Positions 41,571 to 50,582 of a stretch of 64,000 nt of DNA are shown here, piece by piece. The stretch's first letter is position 1; each line of letters starts with the position of its first letter. The position numbers and the translations under genes are program-made. Source of the stretch: an uncultured Clostridia bacterium (GTDB taxonomy: Bacteria; Bacillota; Clostridia; Oscillospirales; Acutalibacteraceae); assembly GCA_947631945.1 (NCBI GenBank), contig CANRNI010000007.1, positions 1-64,000 of the forward strand, in the 5' to 3' direction. The notes below the pieces were generated by a model. It was not told the DNA's origin. It did not search any database and saw only the letters and a list, made by a program, of their open reading frames with translations.

Positions 41571-44500
41571 ATGTATGAACCTATCTCACCAAACGTGGAT
41601 TTCGTCGGGCAGGAAAAGAAAATTGAAAAATTCTGGCGCGATGAAAAAATCTTTGAAAAAAGCATAAAGGATAAGGAACACGGAACTCCTTATGTTTTCT
41701 ATGACGGCCCTCCCACGGCAAACGGCAAGCCGCATATCGGCCATGTCCTGACGCGTGTAATAAAGGATATGATTCCGCGTTACCGCACAATGAAAGGCTG
41801 TATGGTTCCGAGAAAAGCGGGCTGGGATACTCACGGTCTGCCCGTGGAGCTTGAAGTTGAAAAAATGCTCGGTCTTGACGGCAAGGAGCAAATTGAGGAA
41901 TACGGTCTTGAGCCGTTCATAAAGCACTGTAAGGAGAGCGTATGGAAATATAAGGGAATGTGGGAGGATTTCTCACGCACCGTAGGCTTCTGGGCGGATA
42001 TGGACGACCCTTACGTTACCTATCACAATGATTTTATCGAATCCGAATGGTGGGCTTTAAAGCAGATTTACGATAAAGGCCTGCTTTACAAGGGCTTTAA
42101 GATAGTGCCTTACTGCCCAAGATGCGGCACTCCTCTTTCGTCGCACGAGGTCGCGCAGGGCTACAAGCTCGTCAAAGAGCGTTCGGCGGTAGTTCGCTTC
42201 AAGGTAAAGGACGAGGACGCTTATTTCCTCGCATGGACCACAACTCCGTGGACTTTGCCCTCGAACGTCGCGCTGTGCGTAAACCCAAAGGACGTCTACT
42301 GCAAGGTAAAGGCGGCGGACGGATACACCTACTATATGGCGGAGGCGCTTCTCGATAAGGTTCTCGGAAAGCTCGGAACGGAGGATACTCCCGCTTATGA
42401 AATTCTTGAAAGTTTCCCGGGGCAGAGCCTTGAATATAAAGAATATGAACCGCTGTTCGATTTTATAAAGCCGGTATGCGACAAACAGCATAAAAAAGCG
42501 TTCTTCGTTATGTGCGACAGCTACGTTACGATGACCGACGGCACAGGTATAGTCCACTGCGCTCCTGCGTTCGGCGAGGACGACGCGAGAGTAGGCAAAA
42601 GATACGATTTACCTTTCGTTCAATTTGTGGACGGAAAGGGCAATCTCACGGAGGAAACGCCTTACGCGGGCATATTCGTCAAAAAAGCCGATCCGATGGT
42701 GCTTGTTGACCTCGATAAAATGGGTATGCTGTTTGACGCTCCCAAATTTGAGCATGATTATCCCCATTGCTGGAGATGCTCAACTCCGCTTATATATTAC
42801 GCGAGAGAATCGTGGTTCATCAAAATGACCGCCGTTCGCGACGACCTTATAAGGAACAATAACACCGTAAACTGGATTCCCGAGAGCATTGGAAAGGGCA
42901 GATTCGGCGATTGGCTCGAGAATGTTCAGGACTGGGGCATAAGCCGTAACAGGTACTGGGGTACGCCGCTCAACATTTGGGAATGTGAGTGCGGAGAAAG
43001 ACATTCGATAGGCTCTATCGAGGAGCTTAAAAAAATGAGCGGCAACTGTCCCGATGATATCGAGCTTCACAGACCGTATATAGACGCTGTTACAATAAAA
43101 TGTCCCAAGTGCGGCAAGCAGATGAAGCGAGTCCCCGAGGTTATAGACTGCTGGTTCGACAGCGGCTCAATGCCGTTTGCTCAGCATCACTATCCGTTTG
43201 AGAATAAGGAACTGTTTGAATCGCAGTTCCCCGCCGATTTTATTTCGGAAGCCGTCGATCAGACACGAGGCTGGTTCTATTCGCTTCTCGCGATATCGAC
43301 GCTTATTTTCAATAAAGCGCCGTATAAAAATGTAATAGTCCTCGGACACGTTCAGGACAAGGACGGGCAGAAGATGAGCAAATCAAAGGGCAATGCGGTA
43401 GACCCGTTTAATGCTCTTGAAACGCTCGGAGCGGACGCGATAAGATGGTATTTCTATACAAACTCCGCGCCATGGCTCCCCAACCGTTTCCATGATAAAG
43501 CCGTAACGGAGGGACAGCGGAAGTTCATGGGTACGCTTTGGAACACATACGCTTTCTATGTTCTCTATGCCAATATTGACGAGTTTGACCCGACAAAATA
43601 CGAGATAAACGGCTGCAAGCTCAACGTAATGGATAAATGGCTGCTCTCGAAACTCAATTCAATGGTGAAAGCGGTCGATGAAAACCTTGAAAATTACCGT
43701 ATACCGGAGGCGGCGAAGGCTCTCCAGAGCTTTGTTGACGAAATGAGCAACTGGTACGTCCGCAGAGGACGCGAGCGTTACTGGGTACAGGGTATGACGG
43801 ACGATAAAGCCGCGGCTTATATGACGCTCTATACGGCTCTTGTAACGACAGCCAAGGCGGCCGCTCCCATGATACCGTTTATGGCGGAATCCATTTATCT
43901 TAATTTGGTGCGCAGCGTTGATAAATCCGCGCCCGAAAGCGTTCATCTGTGCGATTTCCCGAAAGCCGATGAAAAATTTATCGACAAAAAGTTAGAAAGC
44001 GATATGGACGAGGTCGTTGATATTGTCGTACTCGGCAGAGCGGCGAGAAACGGCTCGAACGTCAAGAACCGTCAGCCGCTTAACACTATGTACGTCCAAT
44101 GCGATAAAAAGCTCCCCGATTTTTATGTAGATATAATAAAAGACGAGCTTAACGTAAAAAAGGTCGATTTCGATTCCGACGCCGAATCCTTTGTATCGTA
44201 TACCTTTAAGCCGCAGCTTAAAACGCTCGGTCCGAAATACGGTAAGAAGCTCGGTGAAATAAGGACCGCCCTCGCGTCGCTCCCGTCGTCGGCAAAACAG
44301 ACGCTTGACAAAGACGGAAAATTGATTCTTGAGCTTTCCGACGGAGCGATAGAGCTTTCGGCGGACGACGTTCTTATCGACACAAAGCAGAAAGAGGGCG
44401 TGTTCACCGTTTCCGACAAAGGCGTTACAGTAGCTCTCGATACGGAGCTTACCGACGAGCTTATTGAGGAAGGCTTTGTAAAAGAGCTTATAAGCAAGAT

Positions 44501-44711
44501 ACAGACTATGCGCAAGGATTCGGGCTTTAACGTTACCGACAGAATCAGCGTTTCTCTTTCGGGAAACGAAAAGATATACTCCATAGCCAAGAAAAATGAA
44601 GCCGCGATTTCCTCCGTGGTTCTTTCGGACAGCATTTCAGACTCCGCCCCGGACGGCAAGGAATGGGACATCAACGGTGAAAAAGTTATAATTTCGGTTT
44701 CTAAAATTTAA
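41571..44711 (+). CDS. ileS: Isoleucyl-tRNA synthetase (type 2)
   Basis: Class Ia synthetase, 1046 residues. HIGH box as GKPHIGHVLTRVIKD near residue 52, GWDTHGLPVE, CP1 editing domain (WTTTPWTLPSN), zinc-type cysteine pairs in the CP region (YCPRCGTP; CPKCGKQ), KMSKS in DGQKMSKSKGN and the anticodon-binding and C-terminal domains. Length and the GxPHIGH..R style place it in the eukaryote-like IleRS2 group, known for natural mupirocin tolerance, rather than the ~920-residue IleRS1. Regulated by the upstream T-box; AAAGGAG ribosome site directly after the terminator T-run. A strong terminator follows. Confidence 0.97.
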   Translation: MYEPISPNVDFVGQEKKIEKFWRDEKIFEKSIKDKEHGTPYVFYDGPPTANGKPHIGHVLTRVIKDMIPRYRTMKGCMVPRKAGWDTHGLPVELEVEKMLGLDGKEQIEEYGLEPFIKHCKESVWKYKGMWEDFSRTVGFWADMDDPYVTYHNDFIESEWWALKQIYDKGLLYKGFKIVPYCPRCGTPLSSHEVAQGYKLVKERSAVVRFKVKDEDAYFLAWTTTPWTLPSNVALCVNPKDVYCKVKAADGYTYYMAEALLDKVLGKLGTEDTPAYEILESFPGQSLEYKEYEPLFDFIKPVCDKQHKKAFFVMCDSYVTMTDGTGIVHCAPAFGEDDARVGKRYDLPFVQFVDGKGNLTEETPYAGIFVKKADPMVLVDLDKMGMLFDAPKFEHDYPHCWRCSTPLIYYARESWFIKMTAVRDDLIRNNNTVNWIPESIGKGRFGDWLENVQDWGISRNRYWGTPLNIWECECGERHSIGSIEELKKMSGNCPDDIELHRPYIDAVTIKCPKCGKQMKRVPEVIDCWFDSGSMPFAQHHYPFENKELFESQFPADFISEAVDQTRGWFYSLLAISTLIFNKAPYKNVIVLGHVQDKDGQKMSKSKGNAVDPFNALETLGADAIRWYFYTNSAPWLPNRFHDKAVTEGQRKFMGTLWNTYAFYVLYANIDEFDPTKYEINGCKLNVMDKWLLSKLNSMVKAVDENLENYRIPEAAKALQSFVDEMSNWYVRRGRERYWVQGMTDDKAAAYMTLYTALVTTAKAAAPMIPFMAESIYLNLVRSVDKSAPESVHLCDFPKADEKFIDKKLESDMDEVVDIVVLGRAARNGSNVKNRQPLNTMYVQCDKKLPDFYVDIIKDELNVKKVDFDSDAESFVSYTFKPQLKTLGPKYGKKLGEIRTALASLPSSAKQTLDKDGKLILELSDGAIELSADDVLIDTKQKEGVFTVSDKGVTVALDTELTDELIEEGFVKELISKIQTMRKDSGFNVTDRISVSLSGNEKIYSIAKKNEAAISSVVLSDSISDSAPDGKEWDINGEKVIISVSKI

Positions 44712-44736
44712 CCGCCGACAATTGTGCTTAATACGG

Positions 44737-44770
44737 AAGGATTACGCGTGATAAAGCGCGTAATCCTTTA
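44737..44770. terminator. Terminator after ileS
   Basis: AAGGATTACGCG pairs with CGCGTAATCCTT (12 bp), then TATAAT. Serves ileS and, reversed, the converging DUF2383-like gene. Confidence 0.85.
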
Positions 44771-44792
44771 TAATAATCCCGCTTTTGTTGTT

Positions 44793-45227
44793 TTACAAAA
44801 ACTGCCTTATATCTATAGCTAATTTTTCTTCAAGATTTATAAGACGCTTTGTTATATCTTTTGACACCTCGTCGGCCGCCTCATATTTGTTAAGATATTT
44901 GTTCAGCGATTTTACGCCCATGTTGCAGCCGTCGGTCATCAAATCGGCTATGGTTTCATCGGATTCGTTAACAGCGAGCTTAACATTCGTTTTCATCCAG
45001 GACATACTTTTCGCAACGGGATTCGGGTTCTTTCCGTCGTCGTGATATTTTATCAATAGCTCCTGAATCTCCGTGTTCAGCTTTTCATGCTCGTTCCGGC
45101 AGTCCGAGAGATATTTTTTAAACTCCTCGTTTTTTACATAATTTAAAACGTCGTCTATTGAGGCCACGCCCATTTTTACTCCTGCATCGCATTCTCTCAG
45201 CAGTCTTACAGTATCCTGTTCTATCAT
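44793..45227 (-). CDS. DUF2383-like ferritin-fold protein
   Basis: 144 residues, all-helical and predicted to form a four-helix bundle: TVRLLRECDAGVKMGVASIDDVL, EEFKKYLSDCRNEHEKLNTEIQELL, SWMKTNVKLAV..DETIADLMTDGCNMGVKSLNKYLNKY. The repeated G-V-K/A-S-I/L-motif and E-H-E-K spacing resemble the DUF2383/PA2169 ferritin-like family. Function unknown; a role in stress or metal handling is only a guess. Monocistronic, converging on ileS. Confidence 0.65.
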   Translation of the reverse strand: MIEQDTVRLLRECDAGVKMGVASIDDVLNYVKNEEFKKYLSDCRNEHEKLNTEIQELLIKYHDDGKNPNPVAKSMSWMKTNVKLAVNESDETIADLMTDGCNMGVKSLNKYLNKYEAADEVSKDITKRLINLEEKLAIDIRQFL

Positions 45228-45434
45228 AGTTTTTTTATCCTTTCAAATTTTACGTTTTGTATTTTTTATGATTCTTTAAAAAGTGTTCCCCAGTTTTGTA
45301 AAAAGATTCTGCATAATATTGACGTTTTTTGACGCGGCGGCACGGTTATCGGCAGCCGAGTTCGGTTTTTATACTCATTTTTCTTAACCGTGTTTAATCG
45401 GAACTCAGTTTTTATGTTTTATATATAAATATGA

Positions 45435-45463
45435 TTGACAATTTGATTTTTTTATGTGATAAT
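45435..45463 (+). promoter_or_regulatory. Promoter of the dockerin gene
   Basis: TTGACA (45435-45440), 17-bp spacer, GATAAT (45458-45463) with TG one base upstream of the -10 (extended). Start near 45470, leader ~30 nt. The rest of 45228-45434 is AT-rich and holds nothing I can name. Confidence 0.8.
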
Positions 45464-45499
45464 GTTTTTACCTGATTGATACCCGACGGAGGCAAATTT

Positions 45500-47773
45500 A
45501 TGAAGTATTCAAAGAAAATTACAGCTTTTTTACTTTCCGTATTAATTGTTTTCACCTGTTTCTGCGCGTATACCTCGGCTGAGGATTCCTCTGCGCCGGA
45601 TATTGTCCGTTCAGATAATATTTACGGCAACACATATTATTACGGAAGATTCGGCAGTACGGTAAAATCTTACTTTAACGCTATGCCGGACGGAACGTAT
45701 TTGAGGACCGAATATGTTGACGGTTCGGTTTACTGTGAACGGTATAATTCTTCTTTCAATCTTTTATCGTCCGTGAAAATTAAGACGGAACTGCCTGTTT
45801 ACGGCGGTATACATTTCGGTGAAAATTATAATTACGTCGTTACGGGACAGAACAATGAAAGCGACGACCCCAAGCTCGAGGTTATAAGGATAACCAGATA
45901 TTCAAAATCATGGGAAAAAATTGATTCCGCAAGCATATACGGCGCAAACACTTATATGCCCTTTGACGTAAGCGCGGTAAGATTTACCGAAAAAGGTGAT
46001 TACCTGTATATATACACCGCGCATGAGATGTTTATGACGCATGACGGAAAGCATCATCAGGCAAATATGCTTATAGTTCTTGATACAAGAAATATGTCCG
46101 TTACGGACAATAACTGTGAAATAATGAATAACAGCACAGGATATGTCAGCCATTCCTTTAATCAGTTTATCGCTTTTGACGAGGACACAAACAGCATAAT
46201 AACGGCAGACCACGGCGATTCCCTGCCCAGAAGTATAGTTATGTTCAGATATAATAATCAGGCGGGCGGCAGCGAGCTTAACTTTCCCGAAAAGGCAGAG
46301 GTTTTCCGCATTTCGGGCGTGAACGGCGATAACGACACCTATGTGTCTATGGGCGGAATCGCCGTTACCGATAACAATTATCTTACGGCTTTCAGCAGCG
46401 CGGACCAGTCCGCGAGCGACCCCTCCTCGCTTCCGAGGAACGTCTATGTTACGGCAGTACCAAAGAAAAGCTTTAATGACGGCGCCGTTAAAACCGTTAT
46501 GCTGACAAATTATAGGAAAACGGACGCTCAAAGCGCGGATACCCCTTATATAATAGCGATAAACGATTCAAAATATCTTGTAATGTGGAATAATATGGTT
46601 TCGGGAAGTTTTAATAATACGGTTTCTTATGTGTTTACAGACGAAAACGGCAATAAGCTTTCGGACATTTATACATCGGACGCGGCGCTTTCCGACTGCG
46701 AACCGATTCTCTGCGGCGAAAAGGTGATGTGGTACGTTACAAAGAAATCCGCTCCGGCATTTTTCTCTCTTGATATAAATAATCCCGAAAAAATAAAGAT
46801 TGAGAAATGTTATCATCCGTGTGAATCAAAGGATATCCTCTATACAACGTGTGATATTAACGGAATTGTGCAATATTCGTGTCTGTTTTGTGATTATGAG
46901 TATAAAGAAGCGGTTCCCTCTACAGGCCACAAGGATACAAACGGCGACGGCGTATGCGATGTGTGCCTCAACTATATCCCAACGAAAAACAGCACCGCGA
47001 GAGCGGAGTTTGATAAAAAAGCATATGTTCTCGGTACGGGAAAAGCTTATTTGACCGTGTATGCCGACAGGGGAGTAAGAATTACCGGAATTACCGTGAG
47101 CAATACATTTAGCGGTTATCTCAGAGGAGGCAATGTGTTTGAATTGTCCCTTTCCGATTTCGATTTGGGAATGTATCGTTTTTATGTAAAGCTGTCTGAT
47201 AAACAGGTCATTACGGCTGACCTTATTATTTCGGAGGACGGTAAAGTACCCGATATTTACGAAAACCCGCCCGAACCTGTCACCGTTCCCTCCTCGCAGG
47301 GAACCACCGCGAAGGACGAAACGAGTACCTTGACCGAAACAACTACAGCCGATACTCAATCGGAAACCACGACAAATGCTCCCGTTGAACCAACAACAAA
47401 AGCTCCCGATGAACCTACAACAAATGCTCCTGTTGAACCGACTTCGGAGACTCCCGAATACACTACAAAAGACGACGCCGCCACAACTCAAAGCGTCTCG
47501 GAGCAGCCAACGACTGCCGAAGCTCCGACGCACGACAAGTATATTATGGGCGATTTGGACGGCGATGGGAATATTTCCGCGGCGGACGCGAGAATTGCCT
47601 TGAGAATATCGGCGAAGCTCCATAACGCGACCGAAATCCAGTTGATTTGCGCGGACGTTATTCATGACGAAGTAATTAACGCGTCCGACGCGAGAAAAAT
47701 TTTAAGGGTAGCCGCAAAGATAGATTCTTTTAAGGCAATACCGCATAATTATTGTCGTGCAGATGTGCCATGA
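45500..47773 (+). CDS. Secreted protein with C-terminal type I dockerin
   Basis: 757 residues from ATG 45500 (GGAGG upstream). Signal peptide YSKKITAFLLSVLIVFTCFCAYTSA. Residues ~30-440 form a beta-rich region I cannot assign. A Cys-containing segment near 440-490 (HPCESKDILYTTCDINGIVQYSCLFCDYEY..TGHKDTNGDGVCDVC) resembles a domain often found in Ruminococcaceae surface proteins, then a small beta domain, a Thr/Pro/Glu linker (~593-680) and a dockerin. The first Ca loop is canonical (DLDGDGNISAADA, ~685). The second (DVIHDEVINASDA, ~718) lacks the Asn/Asp at position 3 and Gly at 6. The last 13 residues (KAIPHNYCRADVP) come from MITE copy 5. No cohesin in the window. Confidence 0.85.
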   Translation: MKYSKKITAFLLSVLIVFTCFCAYTSAEDSSAPDIVRSDNIYGNTYYYGRFGSTVKSYFNAMPDGTYLRTEYVDGSVYCERYNSSFNLLSSVKIKTELPVYGGIHFGENYNYVVTGQNNESDDPKLEVIRITRYSKSWEKIDSASIYGANTYMPFDVSAVRFTEKGDYLYIYTAHEMFMTHDGKHHQANMLIVLDTRNMSVTDNNCEIMNNSTGYVSHSFNQFIAFDEDTNSIITADHGDSLPRSIVMFRYNNQAGGSELNFPEKAEVFRISGVNGDNDTYVSMGGIAVTDNNYLTAFSSADQSASDPSSLPRNVYVTAVPKKSFNDGAVKTVMLTNYRKTDAQSADTPYIIAINDSKYLVMWNNMVSGSFNNTVSYVFTDENGNKLSDIYTSDAALSDCEPILCGEKVMWYVTKKSAPAFFSLDINNPEKIKIEKCYHPCESKDILYTTCDINGIVQYSCLFCDYEYKEAVPSTGHKDTNGDGVCDVCLNYIPTKNSTARAEFDKKAYVLGTGKAYLTVYADRGVRITGITVSNTFSGYLRGGNVFELSLSDFDLGMYRFYVKLSDKQVITADLIISEDGKVPDIYENPPEPVTVPSSQGTTAKDETSTLTETTTADTQSETTTNAPVEPTTKAPDEPTTNAPVEPTSETPEYTTKDDAATTQSVSEQPTTAEAPTHDKYIMGDLDGDGNISAADARIALRISAKLHNATEIQLICADVIHDEVINASDARKILRVAAKIDSFKAIPHNYCRADVP

Positions 47774-47905
47774 GATTTTTCGTCAGATTGACAAAAGTGA
47801 CGCAGGAATACTGGCGTATTTCAAGGAGCTCTTGGCAAAAATGACGGAAAATATCGGTACAGATGCGCGGCAAAGGCGGCAGCCGCTAATTGTGCGGTGT
47901 TGCCT
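47733..47905 (+). mobile_element. MITE copy 5, inserted at the end of the dockerin gene
   Basis: Full copy with TA at 47731-47732 and 47906-47907. Removing it with one TA restores GAT TCT TTT AAC TGA, so the gene formerly ended D-S-F-N. The element now encodes 13 C-terminal residues and the TGA stop at 47771-47773. Confidence 0.92.
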
Positions 47906-47977
47906 TAACTGAACCCGCAAAAAGATGATGAATTCGTTATTACGCGGTATAGCCAAAAATAAATAGGAGAGATTTTT

Positions 47978-49729
47978 ATGTTCAGACCCGAATATCCGAG
48001 ACCGTCATTTGTCAGGGATAACTGGCTCAATCTTAACGGACTGTGGGATTTTGAAATCGACTGCAAGAAAAATTACCTTGAAAACGGAATATCCTACGAT
48101 ATGAAAATAGAAGTGCCTTTCTGCCCGGAAAGCAAACTTTCCGGCATTGAACACAAGGACTTTATGAGTTCCGTATGGTACAGGAGAAGTTTCGACGTTA
48201 CGTCCGAGCAATTGTCGGGCAGAGTGTTAATACACTTCGGCGCGGTCGATTATGAGACCGTTCTGTATGTAAACGGCAAAAAAGCGGGAACGCACAGGGG
48301 CGGATATGTTTCTTTTTCATTCGATATAACCGATTATCTGTTTGAGGGTGAAAACACAGTAGTTGTAAACGCTCTCGACAACACAAAGGATATTACATAT
48401 CCCTCGGGCAAGCAGTCAAAATGTCTCGAAAGCTACGGCTGCTCGTATACGAGAACTACGGGTATATGGCAGACGGTTTGGCTTGAGTTTGTATCGCGGA
48501 CTTATATTTCCGAAAGAAAAATAACGGCCGATCCCGAAACAAAAACGATAAATATATCGGGGCGCGTTGAAAACGGCGATAACGCCGTTGTATCGGCTGA
48601 AATATACTATGGAAATGAAAAGGTATCGTGCGCGGAGGGAAATGTAAAAAAGGGAGTATTTTCGTTCGACGTGAAAGCGGACGGCGAAATTAAGCTCTGG
48701 AACGTGCTGTCGCCCGAAATTTACGATATTGTTCTCACTGTTAAAAAGGACGGCGAAGCTGTAGATAACGTTAAAACTTATACGGGCTTCAGAAAAATCG
48801 AGCTTAAAGACGGAAAATTCCTGCTCAACGGCAAATCTGTTTTTCTAAGGCAGATACTCGATCAGGGCTTCCACCCGGACGGAATTTACACATTCCCCGA
48901 CGTTAAAGACATTGAAAACGATATAGATATTGCCATAGATTTCGGCTTTAACGGCGCAAGACCGCATCAGAAGGTATTCGAGGAGCAGTATTTGTATATC
49001 GCGGATATGAAAGGCTATCTTGTATGGGGAGAATTTCCCAACTGGGGCTGCCGTCTTGATTCAAAGAAAAATCCAAAAGCTCTCAAAAACTTTGTTTCGG
49101 AGTGGAAAGAAACGCTTGTAAGAGACTATAATCATCCCTCGATTATAGGCTGGTGCCCTCTTAACGAAACTTGGGAAAACGAAAATTACTGCGATTCGTA
49201 CTGTCAGAGAGTCATTTATTCCGAGACGAAGAAATACGATTCGTTAAGACCGTTTATCGGCTCGAGCGGCGGATTCCATTACGTTACCGATATAGACGAT
49301 TATCACGATTATTCGCATACGGCCGAGGAAATAACGGCTCATGTACACGACCATAAAAACGGTACAAAAGAGGATAAAAAGATCTTTGTGCTTAATAAGC
49401 TGGAAAACGCCGGGTTCCTTACAAAGCGCGATTTAAACGGACTTCCGATTTTTCTTTCGGAGTACGGCGGGATTTCCTTTAAAAACGACGATTCCGTAAG
49501 CTGGGGCTACGTTAAGGAGAACAGCGAGGAGGATTTTGCCGCGCATTATATTTCCGATACGGAGGCGATACTCGGAAGCGGCTGCATGGGAATGTGCTAT
49601 ACTCAGCTTACAGACGTCGAGCAGGAGCAGAACGGGCTTGTAACATATAAAAGAGAGCATAAATTTTCCGAAAGCACGCGTGAAAAAATCAGAGCGTGCA
49701 ATATGAAGAAAGCAAAAGCGGAAGAATAA
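47978..49729 (+). CDS. Glycoside hydrolase family 2 (beta-galactosidase/glucuronidase type)
   Basis: 583 residues, no signal peptide, so cytosolic. Sugar-binding domain (NWLNLNGLWDFEIDCKK.., SSVWYRRSF, VNGKKAGTHRGGYVSFSFDIT), immunoglobulin-like domain (~190-270) and a TIM barrel (FLLNGKSVFLRQILDQGFHPDG). Acid/base Glu is E397 in CPLNETWEN (the N-E pair) and nucleophile E495 in LSEYGG. Shorter than LacZ and lacking its C-terminal domains; the exact glycan (galactoside, glucuronide or mannoside) cannot be told. AGGAGA precedes the ATG. Together with galT and the GPH carriers it points to plant-oligosaccharide use. Confidence 0.9.
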   Translation: MFRPEYPRPSFVRDNWLNLNGLWDFEIDCKKNYLENGISYDMKIEVPFCPESKLSGIEHKDFMSSVWYRRSFDVTSEQLSGRVLIHFGAVDYETVLYVNGKKAGTHRGGYVSFSFDITDYLFEGENTVVVNALDNTKDITYPSGKQSKCLESYGCSYTRTTGIWQTVWLEFVSRTYISERKITADPETKTINISGRVENGDNAVVSAEIYYGNEKVSCAEGNVKKGVFSFDVKADGEIKLWNVLSPEIYDIVLTVKKDGEAVDNVKTYTGFRKIELKDGKFLLNGKSVFLRQILDQGFHPDGIYTFPDVKDIENDIDIAIDFGFNGARPHQKVFEEQYLYIADMKGYLVWGEFPNWGCRLDSKKNPKALKNFVSEWKETLVRDYNHPSIIGWCPLNETWENENYCDSYCQRVIYSETKKYDSLRPFIGSSGGFHYVTDIDDYHDYSHTAEEITAHVHDHKNGTKEDKKIFVLNKLENAGFLTKRDLNGLPIFLSEYGGISFKNDDSVSWGYVKENSEEDFAAHYISDTEAILGSGCMGMCYTQLTDVEQEQNGLVTYKREHKFSESTREKIRACNMKKAKAEE

Positions 49730-49764
49730 ATATTTAAAACCGCACATTAAGACATATTTTTTAC

Positions 49765-49801
49765 AAAGCAGGCTGTATTATATATGCAGACTGCTTTTTT
49801 T
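49765..49801 (+). terminator. Terminator after the GH2 gene
   Basis: AAAGCAG..CTGCTTT outer stem with inner CTGTAT/ATGCAG pairing and a T-run to 49801. It ends only 20 bp before spoIIAA, so the spoIIA promoter must either overlap it or read through. Confidence 0.85.
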
Positions 49802-49821
49802 GTTGTATCGGAGGGAAATCT

Positions 49822-50133
49822 ATGCAGGTTTTGTTTAAAAAGGACAAGGATACGCTTACGGCGTATCTGAACGGCGATATAGACCACCACACCGCCAAAA
49901 GTATAAGGGAAACTATAGATTCGGAAATGCAGCGGCTTATGCCGGGAAAACTCAGACTTGATTTTAAAAACGTGCATTTTATGGATTCCTCCGGCGTAGG
50001 TCTTGTAATGGGCAGATATAAGACGGCGTCCGTCTACGGCTGTGCCGTAAGCGTGTGCGAAATGCCGTCAAGCGTTGAAAAAATCATGAAAATGTCGGGA
50101 CTCGGCAAAATAATTGAATTTGAAAAGGATTGA
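49822..50133 (+). CDS. spoIIAA: Anti-sigma F factor antagonist SpoIIAA
   Basis: 103-residue STAS protein. Dephosphorylated SpoIIAA binds SpoIIAB and frees SigF in the forespore. The phospho-acceptor motif is FMDSSGVGLVMGRYK, with S57 in the position of B. subtilis Ser58. The first strands (VLFKKDKDTLTAYLNGDIDHHTAKSIRETID) match. GGAGGGA ribosome site at about 49810. First gene of a three-gene operon in the universal order; no convincing SigH-type promoter was seen in the 20 bp left after the upstream terminator. Confidence 0.95.
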   Translation: MQVLFKKDKDTLTAYLNGDIDHHTAKSIRETIDSEMQRLMPGKLRLDFKNVHFMDSSGVGLVMGRYKTASVYGCAVSVCEMPSSVEKIMKMSGLGKIIEFEKD

Positions 50134-50138
50134 TAAAG

Positions 50139-50582
50139 ATGAAAACCGTTAATGAGATAAAATTGACTGTCGATGCGAAATCCGTAAACGAAGCGTATTG
50201 CAGGGTCGCGGTCGCGTCCTTCGCTTCACAGCTCGACCCTACGGTTGAGGAAATCTCGGATATAAAAACAGCGGTAAGCGAGGCCGTTACAAACTGCATA
50301 GTCCACGCGTACAGGGCAAAAAAGGGAAAAATTTACATAACCGTTTCCGTAACGGACGACAGCACCGTAATAGTAAAAATAAGAGACAACGGAATAGGTA
50401 TCCAAGACGTGAAAAAGGCAAGGGAACCGCTGTTTACCACAGGCGGCGACGACCGCAGCGGTCTGGGATTTTCCGTTATGGAGTGCTTTTCGGACAAGCT
50501 TAGGGTTTATTCAAAAGAGGGCAGGGGAACCACGGTTACAATTTATAAAAAGATTCGGGGAAAGTGTGACGATGATTCGTGA
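50139..50582 (+). CDS. spoIIAB: Anti-sigma F factor SpoIIAB
   Basis: 147-residue GHKL serine kinase that holds SigF inactive and phosphorylates SpoIIAA. N box EAVTNCIVHAY, G1 box VKIRDNGIGIQD, and G2-like PLFTTGGDDRSGLGFSVMECF. Start at ATG 50139 (AAGGA ten bases upstream); the frame also opens at a TTG overlapping the spoIIAA stop. Ends inside sigF by 11 bases, so SpoIIAB and SigF synthesis are coupled, as expected for a stoichiometric inhibitor. Confidence 0.95.
   Translation: MKTVNEIKLTVDAKSVNEAYCRVAVASFASQLDPTVEEISDIKTAVSEAVTNCIVHAYRAKKGKIYITVSVTDDSTVIVKIRDNGIGIQDVKKAREPLFTTGGDDRSGLGFSVMECFSDKLRVYSKEGRGTTVTIYKKIRGKCDDDS

Noticed and set aside
41291..41578. 95-codon frame before ileS
   Set aside because: Coincides exactly with the T-box leader; its codons follow the RNA structure, not a protein.
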